Below are positions 17,271 to 26,045 of a DNA stretch of 64,000 nucleotides, in pieces; positions within the stretch are counted from its first letter, which is position 1, and each line of letters opens with the position of its first letter. Origin of the DNA: DIGJ01 sp041739345. GTDB taxonomy: Bacteria; Bacillota; Clostridia; Lachnospirales; Lachnospiraceae. The position numbers were made by a program, and so were the translations under genes. The DNA lies in NCBI GenBank assembly GCA_041739345.1, contig JBGSNZ010000026.1, positions 1 to 64,000 on the forward strand. Direction: 5' to 3'. The notes under the pieces are model-generated. The model was not told the origin of the DNA and did no database searches. It saw nothing but the letters and a program-made list of their open reading frames with translations.

Positions 17271-19082
17271 TTATACCCCTTCCTTCAATGATAAAGGTAA
17301 CTTTATGATAATGATAGTTCCCTTTCCTTCTTTACTTTCTATATCCAACATAAAATCATTTTGATATCTTAATTCCAATCGTTCCTTCACATTCTTTATG
17401 GCGTAGCTAACCACTCTTTGCCCTGAATATCGTTTTGGGTCTTCCCTCCATATTGCATCTACTTGTTCCTTTGTCATACCAGCCCCAGTATCACTAATTG
17501 TAAATTCCATATACGTTTTATTTTTCTGCCCAGTAATCGCAATTAATCCCTTCGTTCCAACCTTCTCAAATCCATGTACAATTGCATTTTCTACAAATGG
17601 TTGTAAAATTAGCTTTGGGATTTCTTCGTTTAGTATCGAATCATCGATTGAAATTGTATAATCCAACCGCTTGGTAAATCTCATCTTTTGGATATGAAGG
17701 TACGTTCGACTTAACTCAATCTCTTCCCGAACCGTAATTACACCTTTGCCCTGCCCTAATATCTGACGAAACAGGTTTGACAATGCTAGTATATCTTCTG
17801 CGATTTCTTCATTATCCGCTTCTTGTGCCTTCCAATATAGCGAATCAAGTGTATTATATAAAAAATGCGGATTGATCTGAGCTTGCAAAGCCGTCAACTC
17901 ACTTTGTTTTTCTTTTAGTTTCATTACATAATTAGTATCAATTAACGTCTTAATCGATACCACCATCTGATTAAATCCTTCGGCTACTTCTCCTACCTCA
18001 TCTTGCGTAACCACCTCTACTTGCTGCGTAAAATCTCCTTTTTTAAACTTCTCCATTGCAATACATAGTCTTCGAAGTGGATTTGAAATGATATAGGAAA
18101 CAAAAATCAGAATTGGAAGTAGTCCCACTAAAAAGCCAAGCAGGAGTGAAACTGGCGCATATGCAATATTAATTATTTGTTTTCCAATCCCTTCTTTTGG
18201 CACTATTTTATAAACGACAAAAGCATCTTTGTCTTTTTGACTGACAAAGATGTCATTGTTTTCATAAGTGAATTGCTTGCAATATGTACTTTGATTAGAG
18301 GAAATAGTAGACACCTCTTTTAAATAATGCACCACCTTGTCATCTATATTTCCATAGCAAAGTAGCACATTCTTCTCCGGACTAAGTACCAAAATCCCAT
18401 CTTGTCCATTTATAACCGCATTTTTGCAAAGTTTTGTGAATCCATCGGACGCTGCACCAATGACAAGATAACCTAGCGCATTTTTCTTAGACAAATCATA
18501 GATTTCTCGATACAATACAATCTTTTCCGCTCGATTTGTATCGTATGTATCCCTATTCTTTTTTGTCACACGCTTCCAGATCACCTTACCCTTAACTTCT
18601 ACCGCATGTTTATAAATACTTGTTTGCTGTACATCATCTAGATTACTTAGATAAGAGGTTGCGTCAATACAGCGTAAATATGGAGTTACTCGATTTTCTG
18701 GATAGATTGCTATTGTTTTAATATAACCGTTTAAGGCAACCATATCTTGAAGCATATCCATTGGAGCCCTATGCACCCATAGCTGTGTATCCTCATTTAA
18801 TTTTTCTATGTCATTCGTAGTTAATATTTGAAGGATATCATTATTAATGCAAATATAAGTACACATATCCATCATATCACGTTCCAAAACATCCATACTA
18901 TCGGATAGTCCTTGCACACTTTGCATCTGTGAAAGATTGAAATCTTCAATGGTATCTTGATAATTCTTGACAAAAAGAGCAACACTTATAAAAATCAGTA
19001 CCGGTGTAATACATAAATAACTATAAAAAATTAACTTTTTCTTAATGCTTAATCTGCTAACCCATTTCCTAATCTTCTCCAT
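17271..19082 (-). CDS. YesM-type sensor histidine kinase
   Basis: A 603-residue membrane sensor. A first transmembrane helix (about residues 18-38) and a second (about 302-328) bracket a large extracytoplasmic cache-like domain. HAMP follows (RRLCIAMEKFKKGDF to EVGEVAEGFNQMV). The dimerisation and phosphorylation segment is QINPHFLYNTLDSLYWKAQ with His406, and the ATPase domain shows NAIVHGFEK and ISDTGAGMT. These are the features of the LytS/YesM class that pairs with AraC-type regulators in sugar operons. It sits between the importer permeases and the split regulator, so it probably senses the imported glycan. The start at 19082 follows GGGGGAAAG. Its cognate regulator appears broken, leaving signalling uncertain. 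Confidence 0.92.
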   Translation of the reverse strand: MEKIRKWVSRLSIKKKLIFYSYLCITPVLIFISVALFVKNYQDTIEDFNLSQMQSVQGLSDSMDVLERDMMDMCTYICINNDILQILTTNDIEKLNEDTQLWVHRAPMDMLQDMVALNGYIKTIAIYPENRVTPYLRCIDATSYLSNLDDVQQTSIYKHAVEVKGKVIWKRVTKKNRDTYDTNRAEKIVLYREIYDLSKKNALGYLVIGAASDGFTKLCKNAVINGQDGILVLSPEKNVLLCYGNIDDKVVHYLKEVSTISSNQSTYCKQFTYENNDIFVSQKDKDAFVVYKIVPKEGIGKQIINIAYAPVSLLLGFLVGLLPILIFVSYIISNPLRRLCIAMEKFKKGDFTQQVEVVTQDEVGEVAEGFNQMVVSIKTLIDTNYVMKLKEKQSELTALQAQINPHFLYNTLDSLYWKAQEADNEEIAEDILALSNLFRQILGQGKGVITVREEIELSRTYLHIQKMRFTKRLDYTISIDDSILNEEIPKLILQPFVENAIVHGFEKVGTKGLIAITGQKNKTYMEFTISDTGAGMTKEQVDAIWREDPKRYSGQRVVSYAIKNVKERLELRYQNDFMLDIESKEGKGTIIIIKLPLSLKEGV

Positions 19083-19119
19083 TACTTTCCCCCATTGAAA
19101 GCTGTAATCTCCTTTAATT

Positions 19120-19962
19120 TTATCCTTTCACTGCACCCATTGCAACTCCCTTTGTAATGTGTTTGTTTAGCAAAATATATACGATAACGGCTGGTGCCGC
19201 TGTCAGGGCCATAACAGCAAATTGTACCGCATAATTCGAAGAATATTGTCCCGTAAATTCAAGAACAGAAAACGGGAGTGTCTTCCATTTTGGTGAACTA
19301 AGATAGGTGCTCGCCATTATAAATTCATTCCAGTTATTTAAAAATGTCATAATTGCAACCGTTGAAATGGATGGTTTCAATAATGGGGTAATTATCAAAA
19401 ATACAATGCGATAAATTCCGCATCCATCAACAACTGCTGCCTCTTCTAGTTCAACCGGCAACGCCGCTATAAACCCTGTCATTAAAAATAAAGCCTGTGG
19501 CAGAGAAAAAGCTACATATGGAATTAGTAAAGCCCAAATAGTATCAGTAAGTCCTATCGCGTTGTAAATTTTATAATTAGGAAGTAACGTAGCATGAATG
19601 GGAATCATCATACCTACTAATAAAAGCGTTTTTACAAATCCACTTAACTTCCATTCCATTCTACGACATGCAAATGCGGCCATGATCGAAATAACTACTA
19701 CCAAAAGAACTGCTAAGCAGTTAATCAAAATACTATTTTTTAAATAAAGTAAAAAATGACCATCAATAAAAGCTTTTATATAATTCCCCCATTGAATCTT
19801 TTTCGGTATAATTAAAAGTCCACTGGTAAACATTTCATTGCTACTAGCAAGAGAAAAATCAATCAGCCAAACTAAAGGGAATATCTGAATAACTGCAACA
19901 ATTGTCAATACAATCCACAAAACAACTCTTCCTATTTTGCTTTGTTTTTTTTCTGTTTTCAA
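19120..19962 (-). CDS. Carbohydrate ABC transporter permease (MalG type)
   Basis: A 280-residue inner-membrane permease of the CUT1 (MalG/LacG-like) family with about six helices. The EAA coupling motif is visible as PVELEEAAVVDGCGIYRIVF (about residues 171-190), where the loop docks onto the ATPase. It forms the translocation pore with the MalF-type permease immediately upstream. No ATPase is encoded in this operon, so a shared MsmK-type ATPase elsewhere is expected. The start codon is TTG at 19962, preceded by AGGGGGAA. The C-terminus GVAMGAVKG is typical of the subfamily. Confidence 0.9.
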   Translation of the reverse strand: MKTEKKQSKIGRVVLWIVLTIVAVIQIFPLVWLIDFSLASSNEMFTSGLLIIPKKIQWGNYIKAFIDGHFLLYLKNSILINCLAVLLVVVISIMAAFACRRMEWKLSGFVKTLLLVGMMIPIHATLLPNYKIYNAIGLTDTIWALLIPYVAFSLPQALFLMTGFIAALPVELEEAAVVDGCGIYRIVFLIITPLLKPSISTVAIMTFLNNWNEFIMASTYLSSPKWKTLPFSVLEFTGQYSSNYAVQFAVMALTAAPAVIVYILLNKHITKGVAMGAVKG

Positions 19963-19977
19963 TGATTCTTTTCCCCC

Positions 19978-20853
19978 TTATGCTTCTTTTTTTTCAGCAA
20001 ATATTGTGTTTAAACCAACGGTGGCTACTAAACAAATAATGATAAAGACTATACCTATTGCATTTCCATATCCATATCGAAAGGCTTTAAATGCCTGCTG
20101 ATACAAATAATTTGCTGCAAACTGAGTACTGTTCCCCGGACCTCCGTTCGTAAGCAGATATACCGTCTCCATTTGCTTGAGTGCTGCAATAATGGCCATT
20201 GTGACATTAATCTGAATCACTGGTTTCATAAGAGGTAATGTTATTTTTAGAAACGTTGTTATTTGATTTGCACCATCAATTGCAGAGGCTTCATAAAGCA
20301 CTGGATCAATATTTTTTATTCCGGTGTAATATATGAGCATTCCCCAACCAAACCCATGCCAAATCAATACAATTAAGACTGACCATATTGCAATATTCGG
20401 GCTAAACCAATTGATTTTTCCTTGATAACCTAAACTCTTTAATACATTATTTAAAAGTCCAAAATCCGGGTTATAAATAAACTTCCATAGATAAGCAATG
20501 ACCGCAACAGAAATAACATTCGGAATAAAATAAACACATCGAAAAAATCCTTCTGCCTTACCTTGCAGTTTATCTAAAACTGCTGCTACTATCAAAGCAA
20601 TCGGGTGCTGAATAAACACAAACCCAACGGCTAAAAGTAGTGAATTCAATAAAGCTCGCCCAAATGCCACGTCCCTTGACAACATCTTATAATTATCAAT
20701 TCCAATAAATGTCGCCTTACCCATTCCAGAATAATCCATGCATCCATAATATACACTAAGGCAAATCGGTGCCAGAATCGCAAATATAAATACAAGAATA
20801 CCTGGCAATACCAAGCTTAATATAACCAGCTTATTACTATATAGCTTTTTCAT
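19978..20853 (-). CDS. Carbohydrate ABC transporter permease (MalF/UgpA type)
   Basis: A 291-residue CUT1 permease. The first transmembrane helix begins near residue 9 (LVILSLVLPGILVFIFAIL), and the EAA motif is DPVLYEASAIDGANQITTFL. A longer reading to 20925 would add 24 polar residues with no ribosome site. ATG 20853 has AGGAGG at a proper distance and starts at MKKLYSNK, so I chose it. It follows the binding-protein gene and precedes the MalG-type permease by 15 bases. Confidence 0.9.
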   Translation of the reverse strand: MKKLYSNKLVILSLVLPGILVFIFAILAPICLSVYYGCMDYSGMGKATFIGIDNYKMLSRDVAFGRALLNSLLLAVGFVFIQHPIALIVAAVLDKLQGKAEGFFRCVYFIPNVISVAVIAYLWKFIYNPDFGLLNNVLKSLGYQGKINWFSPNIAIWSVLIVLIWHGFGWGMLIYYTGIKNIDPVLYEASAIDGANQITTFLKITLPLMKPVIQINVTMAIIAALKQMETVYLLTNGGPGNSTQFAANYLYQQAFKAFRYGYGNAIGIVFIIICLVATVGLNTIFAEKKEA

Positions 20854-20945
20854 CGTTTCCTCCTGCTCTAATGCCGATATCCTTTGAAAAAAATATGGCT
20901 GCCGCATTCTTTTCGGTAGCCACATTTTTTCTACATTATCAAGTG

Positions 20946-22295
20946 CTACTTACATGTCTCTCCTATTATACTGAGGAAATCATCAACACTTTTGGTTCCA
21001 TTACATACACTCTGAATTTCACTTTCCATTGCTGTTTTAAATACCGATGGTCCACAATCATTAATTGGTGTTCCTGAAACACTGGTTGCATTATTTAGAA
21101 TATCTGTAAATTGATTTTGTAGATTTGTTTCATTTCCAGTCATGTAAGCACTTTGATCTTGAGCCGACATACCGACTCCATTTTCCCATCCATATTTAGA
21201 TAATTTGTCCGGCTGATACATATAATTTAGGAATTTAATTGCTTCTTCTTTTTGTTCCGACTGAGCAGCCACGGCATACCCTCCGCCATTCCATGCTGCA
21301 ATATCCGTCTGTACTCCTTTTCCTTCTGTAATTGGAGGCATTGTAAACGCACAAATATTATTTCTAACATCTTCACTAATATCCTCGTTTAAAGCCATGG
21401 AAGCTTCCCAGCTTCCCATATAAAACATAGCAGCCTGCCCATTGGTAAACAAATTCATTGCCGTTCCATAATCCTGTGAATCATAGCCTACCTGAAATAA
21501 TCCAGACTGAGCAGTATCTGCTAACAGTTTTGTTGCTTCTACAATGGAAGGATCTGTGAAATCACCTGTAGCAATTGCATTAGAAACAATATCCTTTATA
21601 TTGCCATCAACACGAACTAAAAGATCCGTAAGATAAATAGCAAGCGGCCATCCATCTCCACCATCCATTGCAACTGGCACAATTCCTGCCTCTTTTATTT
21701 TCTTACCTAGCGCTAATAATTCATCATAGTTTTTCGGTACTTCCCATCCATTATCTTCAAACATTTTTTGATTATAATAAAATCCCATTACGTCAGTATT
21801 TCTTGGAAGTCCATATAATTTTCCATCTTTTTTGAATCCTTCAAGTGAACCGGATACAAAACCATAATCTGCATAATCTGCCTCATTTAATGGTTCTAAA
21901 ATACCTGCTTCCAAAACTTCATCCAAAAAGGAAGGCTGTCCCCATATACTAACAACATCTGGCATTCCATTCATGGCATATGCTTTAAATTTAGTTTTGT
22001 ATGCTTCCTCATCCAATGCTTCCACCTCAATCGTTACATTTGGATTTTCTGACATATAATCATCAATAATCTTTTGTTCTACCAGGCCCTGCCCATTCTT
22101 TCTATCTGGAAGATTCGAAAAAACGGTTAATGTAATTGGCTCTGATGTATCCTCAACTTTCTCCGTTTCCGTCTGTTCTTGTTGCGTTTCAGAAACCGAA
22201 GCATCCTCTGTTTTTGTATCTTTGCCTTTGCATCCACTCAACAATGCTGCTGTCATACAGACAGCTAAAATTCCCACCAGTAACTTCTTTCTCAT
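20946..22295 (-). CDS. Sugar ABC transporter substrate-binding lipoprotein (CUT1)
   Basis: A 449-residue extracellular solute-binding protein family 1 lipoprotein. The signal peptide ends in the lipobox LLSGC (cysteine 22), followed by a long acidic, Thr/Glu-rich linker. Binding-domain features include ITLTVFSNLPDRKNG, GMPDVVSIWGQPSF, NGQAAMFYMGSWEAS and EEAIKFLNYMYQPDKLSKYG. It captures oligosaccharides, probably beta-glucan fragments released by the giant secreted glycosidase encoded at the other end of the locus, though the ligand is inferred. It is the first gene of the operon, with GGGAGG 8 bases before the ATG, and is divergent from the DeoR-family gene. Confidence 0.92.
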   Translation of the reverse strand: MRKKLLVGILAVCMTAALLSGCKGKDTKTEDASVSETQQEQTETEKVEDTSEPITLTVFSNLPDRKNGQGLVEQKIIDDYMSENPNVTIEVEALDEEAYKTKFKAYAMNGMPDVVSIWGQPSFLDEVLEAGILEPLNEADYADYGFVSGSLEGFKKDGKLYGLPRNTDVMGFYYNQKMFEDNGWEVPKNYDELLALGKKIKEAGIVPVAMDGGDGWPLAIYLTDLLVRVDGNIKDIVSNAIATGDFTDPSIVEATKLLADTAQSGLFQVGYDSQDYGTAMNLFTNGQAAMFYMGSWEASMALNEDISEDVRNNICAFTMPPITEGKGVQTDIAAWNGGGYAVAAQSEQKEEAIKFLNYMYQPDKLSKYGWENGVGMSAQDQSAYMTGNETNLQNQFTDILNNATSVSGTPINDCGPSVFKTAMESEIQSVCNGTKSVDDFLSIIGETCK

Positions 22296-22330
22296 TTAAA
22301 TACCTCCCATATTTATAATTACTTTTTTGT

Positions 22331-22348
22331 ATGATATGAGTGTATCAT
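22331..22348. promoter_or_regulatory. Perfect inverted repeat upstream of the importer operon
   Basis: ATGATA and TATCAT form perfect 6-base arms around a 6-base spacer, 36-53 bases upstream of the binding-protein ATG. It could be an operator or a leader hairpin. I could not place a convincing -35/-10 pair for the importer operon, which fits a weak, activator-dependent promoter. Confidence 0.35.
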
Positions 22349-22470
22349 CATATAGAAGTCAAATACAGATACCAGATTGTCAAAATAGTGTAATATTTTC
22401 GAATTTGCTTTGCTTACCTATCACATGTCGCTTGCCTATTTTCATATTGATTTTTACTTGCTTTTGTTTA

Positions 22471-22499
22471 TTGCTATTTTTTTTATTTAGTTATATAAT
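22471..22499 (+). promoter_or_regulatory. Promoter of the DeoR-family regulator gene
   Basis: TTGCTA (22471-22476) and a perfect TATAAT (22494-22499) are separated by 17 bases, 38 bases before the ATG. The 10-mer CTTTTGTTTA at 22461-22470, abutting the -35, resembles the phased repeats at 31.35 and 35.1 kb, hinting at autoregulation. Confidence 0.6.
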
Positions 22500-22536
22500 A
22501 ATTATAGATTTATTTAAGTAGGGGGGATTAAACAAC

Positions 22537-23313
22537 ATGACTCAAAATACATTATTTAGCGAAGAACGATCAGAGGAAATTCTAAAATTAATCAGAGAGT
22601 TTGGAAAAGTTAGCGTTAATACCCTTTCAGAGCGCTTTAATGTGAGTAGTGCTACTATCCGAATGGATTTGACTAAACTTTCAAAAAACGGCGAAATACT
22701 AAGAACACATGGTGGTGCTATGCTTGCACCTTCAATTAACTCTGAACGGTTAATAAGCGAAAGAGAAAATAAAGACAAAAAACAATTAATAGCCAAAGAA
22801 GCGATGTCTCTAATAGAAAACAATGATACTCTTCTCCTAGATACTGGAACCACAATGTATTTTTTTGCTGAAGAAATTGCAAATAGCAAATTACAAGGAT
22901 TAAGTGTCTTTACAAACGACTTTGAAATTGCAAGGATTTTGGAGAAAAAAGGTGATGTAAACATCCATTTACTTGGCGGAAATGTACGTTCAGGATTCCA
23001 CTATTGTTATGGACAAAATGTTATGCTTGAATTATTAAAATATAATTTTGATAAACTTTTTATTGCAACATCCTCTATCAACATTGAGAAAGGTCTCACC
23101 ACCCAACACTCCGAAACAGCAATACTTAAATCTGTAATGATTCGCTCTGCAAACACAAAAATATTACTCACTGACTCATCAAAATTTGATCAGGTAAGTT
23201 TCGCACAATTTGCCTGCCTTAATGAAATTGATATATTAATTACGGACAACGATCTTTCCACCGAAAGAGTAAAAAAACTCAACAAATATATTAAAAAAAT
23301 AATAAAAACTTAA
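22537..23313 (+). CDS. DeoR-family transcriptional repressor
   Basis: A 258-residue regulator. The N-terminal winged helix-turn-helix (about residues 10-60) shows the DeoR hallmark FGKVSVNTLSERFNVSSATI, followed by GEILRTHGGAM. The C-terminal DeoRC sensor domain (about 75-250) has DTGTTMYFFAEEI, LLGGNVRSGFHYCYG and ILLTDSSKFDQ, which in this family binds a sugar phosphate. It is the only clear plus-strand gene, with an AGGGGGG site before the ATG, and is convergent with the isomerase-kinase-aldolase operon ending at 23485. It most likely represses that operon and the RbsABC-type importer through the 10-bp-phased repeats at their promoters. Confidence 0.92.
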   Translation: MTQNTLFSEERSEEILKLIREFGKVSVNTLSERFNVSSATIRMDLTKLSKNGEILRTHGGAMLAPSINSERLISERENKDKKQLIAKEAMSLIENNDTLLLDTGTTMYFFAEEIANSKLQGLSVFTNDFEIARILEKKGDVNIHLLGGNVRSGFHYCYGQNVMLELLKYNFDKLFIATSSINIEKGLTTQHSETAILKSVMIRSANTKILLTDSSKFDQVSFAQFACLNEIDILITDNDLSTERVKKLNKYIKKIIKT

Positions 23314-23426
23314 TCATAGCCACCTGTTAAACGGGCAATGTCGTTGACTTAAGCTAACTAACTTTATTCAAAAAGTTAGTAGCAAATAATTCGTTCTCGC
23401 TTGGCGGCGTTAAATCCTTGAAAAAT
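23314..23426. other. Non-coding spacer with hairpin, possible insertion-sequence remnant
   Basis: This spacer between convergent genes looks richer in G and C than its surroundings by eye. It carries an 8-base perfect hairpin (CTAACTTT and AAAGTTAG, near 23358-23379) and a segment CACCTGTTAAACGGGC followed by GTCGTTGACTTAAGC. The layout is loosely similar to the left end of the IS200-type element at 62.5 kb (CACCTGCATAGCAGGTG). No coding potential was found. A decayed insertion-sequence end is possible but unproven. Confidence 0.25.
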
Positions 23427-23469
23427 GAGCTGTACACCGACGGTTATTCAACCACTTGTGCTACAGCCC
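23421..23469 (-). terminator. Intrinsic terminator of the isomerase-kinase-aldolase operon
   Basis: On the minus strand GGGCTGTA, CAC and GGTT pair with AACC, GTG and TACAGCTC around a GAAT loop, followed by ATTTTT. It lies 15 bases after the isomerase stop. Confidence 0.85.
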
Positions 23470-23484
23470 ATACATTATATAATA

Positions 23485-24831
23485 CTATTCTATGATTTTT
23501 GCTTCCCAGTTAAATACCTTTGCAATTTGATTTATTTTAGCTTTTTGCTTACCCGCAATAATCATTTGATGATGAGATGACAATGCTTCCATGACTTTTT
23601 CACCATCTTTATATTTTATTAGTGAAGCATTTCTTGCATCAGATCCCGGATACTGAACATACTTTTCGATCTCCGCCGGAATTACTGTCACTTTATCAAA
23701 TGATGGCATTATTTTAGTCAGTGTAACATCTCCAACCGGCATTTCACAATCAATCATATATGCATCATCATTGACAATTTCCAATACTTTTGGTACCATT
23801 GTCCATCTTGAGCAAAAACAACGGGGTGCAAATCCAGCATACCCACAATGAACTCCCAATGCATGATTGTCAGGATCATCAATATCCGGAAATTCCTTGA
23901 TTTTCTCATGTGCCAACGCTGCCATTCCTACCAAAAACGGATATATATTTGTCATCATGATCGGAGCTTCTAATGTACGATACATAATATAGGTACTTAA
24001 TAATGTTAACGTATCCCCTTCACAACACCAAATAATATCATCATTTTCAAATAACATATTCCATACCAAACAAGGCGTTGTATCTGAATGAAAAGATTCG
24101 TTTAAACAATTGGCTCCAACACCGTCAACGCCTCCAAGTTCATCTATTACTTCTTTAATTGCAATATAAAGTTTTGCAGGATTTAATTTACATCTTGTTC
24201 CTATCCCTTTATTTTCTACATTCCAAGAATCAAATATACTCTGAGCTTCCTCATCGCTGATTTTTCTTGCTCGTTCATTCACATCTTTCCAGCTTTTATA
24301 AATGAGTTGTACACCAAATTCTTTCTCCATATTGGCAGTGCAATCTTTTTCCCACCAATAAAACTTCTTAAAGATATTCGACTGCATTCCTTCACCGGGT
24401 GAATCTTGGAACATAAGGAATTTTGCACCTTCACTTAGATGCTTCTTCACGCCCATTGCTCTCAATATAACTTTTGCAAGTTCAATATTGTATGGAGAAA
24501 AAACAGTCGCTCCCTTATCCCTAAGATACGTAACAATCTCCCAATCCCACATTTCAACAGTTCCAAACTTAGATGTCAATATAATCACAGGCTTATTATA
24601 TTCTAATATTTTTTCACTGTGTCTAAATGCCGCGAATATCAATTGCGGAAAAACAATTGCATCTGCATCACTTGGTAATTGTTCACCCGCAACAACGGGT
24701 GCTAAAAAAGTGGCTACATCACCATACATCACATTCAACACAAGTAATTGTTCCTGCAATTCTCTTTTTTCTCTATCATTTGTTTCTTCAAATGTAACAA
24801 CTGCTAATTTAGCTCTAATATCCTCTTTCAT
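23485..24831 (-). CDS. L-fucose/L-arabinose isomerase-like sugar isomerase
   Basis: A 448-residue cytoplasmic protein resembling the fucose/arabinose isomerase fold, which interconverts aldoses and ketoses using a bound metal. It has the alternating Rossmann-like N-terminal pattern (LAVVTFEETNDREKRELQEQ, DADAIVFPQLIFAAF) and C-terminal metal-site-like segments (ANCLNESFHSDTTPCLVWN, ALGVHCGYAGFAPRCFCSRW). It is longer and more divergent than canonical AraA or FucI in places, so the substrate is not predictable. It is the last gene of the DeoR-linked operon. With the FGGY kinase and DeoC-type aldolase it completes an isomerase-kinase-aldolase set. The start follows GGAG at 5 bases. Confidence 0.75.
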   Translation of the reverse strand: MKEDIRAKLAVVTFEETNDREKRELQEQLLVLNVMYGDVATFLAPVVAGEQLPSDADAIVFPQLIFAAFRHSEKILEYNKPVIILTSKFGTVEMWDWEIVTYLRDKGATVFSPYNIELAKVILRAMGVKKHLSEGAKFLMFQDSPGEGMQSNIFKKFYWWEKDCTANMEKEFGVQLIYKSWKDVNERARKISDEEAQSIFDSWNVENKGIGTRCKLNPAKLYIAIKEVIDELGGVDGVGANCLNESFHSDTTPCLVWNMLFENDDIIWCCEGDTLTLLSTYIMYRTLEAPIMMTNIYPFLVGMAALAHEKIKEFPDIDDPDNHALGVHCGYAGFAPRCFCSRWTMVPKVLEIVNDDAYMIDCEMPVGDVTLTKIMPSFDKVTVIPAEIEKYVQYPGSDARNASLIKYKDGEKVMEALSSHHQMIIAGKQKAKINQIAKVFNWEAKIIE

Positions 24832-24870
24832 AATTTCTCCAATCTAAAAATCAAAAAAATAAGTAAAAGA

Positions 24871-26031
24871 TTAAATTTCGATTTTTATTCCTTTTTCACT
24901 TGATTCCCTTGCACATTCCAGAATATGCATAATTTTTGCACCTTCTACAAAATCTGGAGTTGCTTTCGTTTTTCCATCTATAGCCCTGACAAATTCATAA
25001 AATGCATGAACGAAGGTTTGTTCATAACCAATACTATGGCCTGCTGGCCACCAGGCACCTGCATATGGGTGTGTACTTTCCTGTACAATGATTGTCTTAT
25101 ATCCTTTAGTATCCGTATCTTCTGTACAATCATAATATTCTAATTCGTTCAATCTTTCTAAGTTAAAACAAAGAGAACCCTTACTCCCGTATACTTCAAA
25201 ACAATTATAATTTTTTCTTCCACCGGCAAACCGAGTGGAATCAATATTTCCAAGTGCACCATTTTCAAATTCTAATACCATAAATGCTGCATCTTCCACT
25301 GTAACATCATTCATTTGGGTATTTTTTGTTCCGGTTCCAGCTGAAAATGTCGCAGCATTATCTCCCGGAAGCGGTCTTTTATTAATAAATGTTTTATTCA
25401 TGGCAATAACACTTTTTGGTTCACCAATTAAAAATCTAGCCAAATCTAATGCATGTGAGGATAAATCAAATAACGGTCCTGCACCGGCTTTATCTTTTTT
25501 CAAATGCCATGTGAGTGGAAAATTTTCATCCATTATCCAATCCTGCAGATAACTTCCTCTCCAATGATAGATTGTTCCCAGCTTGCCATCGTCAATCATT
25601 CTTTTAGCAAGCATAATTGCAGGCACCTTACGATAATTATGATTTAGATATGTAACAACGTTGCATTCTTCCTGCACCTTTGCCATTTCAGCAGCATCTG
25701 CATAGCTAATTGCACAAGGTTTTTCGCAAATTACATGTTTCCCAGCTTTCATGGCAGCAATGGCCATTTCTTTATGTTCGTAGGTTGGTGTTAGAATATC
25801 AATTACATCAATATCATCACGTTCCAACAATTCATGCCAGTCTGTACAAATTTCTTCATATCCCCATTGTTCTGCAAAGGCTTCTAGCTTTTCTTTATTA
25901 CAATCTGCAACAACTTTCAGAACGATTTCGTAATCCAAAGTAAAGAATTTATTCAATTGCCTCCATCCATTACTGTGCGCGCGCCCCATAAACCCTGAAC
26001 CAATAATTGCAATATTCAATTTCTTTTTCAT
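24871..26031 (-). CDS. Gfo/Idh/MocA family oxidoreductase (first of two)
   Basis: A 386-residue NAD(P)-dependent dehydrogenase of the glucose-fructose oxidoreductase/inositol dehydrogenase family. The Rossmann dinucleotide motif is IAIIGSGFMGRAHSNG at the N-terminus, the family's catalytic lysine motif is CEKPCAISY (about residue 97), and the D-x-x-x-H pair is in FDLSSHALDLARFL. The C-terminal beta-sheet domain completes the fold. It probably oxidises a ring hydroxyl of a sugar, glycoside or cyclitol. It shares little obvious sequence with the second family member at 29.6 kb, so they are not a recent duplication. The start follows AAGGAG. It is 14 bases from the epimerase gene upstream. Confidence 0.88.
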   Translation of the reverse strand: MKKKLNIAIIGSGFMGRAHSNGWRQLNKFFTLDYEIVLKVVADCNKEKLEAFAEQWGYEEICTDWHELLERDDIDVIDILTPTYEHKEMAIAAMKAGKHVICEKPCAISYADAAEMAKVQEECNVVTYLNHNYRKVPAIMLAKRMIDDGKLGTIYHWRGSYLQDWIMDENFPLTWHLKKDKAGAGPLFDLSSHALDLARFLIGEPKSVIAMNKTFINKRPLPGDNAATFSAGTGTKNTQMNDVTVEDAAFMVLEFENGALGNIDSTRFAGGRKNYNCFEVYGSKGSLCFNLERLNELEYYDCTEDTDTKGYKTIIVQESTHPYAGAWWPAGHSIGYEQTFVHAFYEFVRAIDGKTKATPDFVEGAKIMHILECARESSEKGIKIEI

Positions 26032-26045
26032 AGTTTGTCTCCTTC

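Noticed and set aside
22542..22964. A minus-strand frame opposite the DeoR-family gene
   Set aside because: The plus-strand frame has full DeoR domain motifs and a good ribosome site; the antisense frame has neither.
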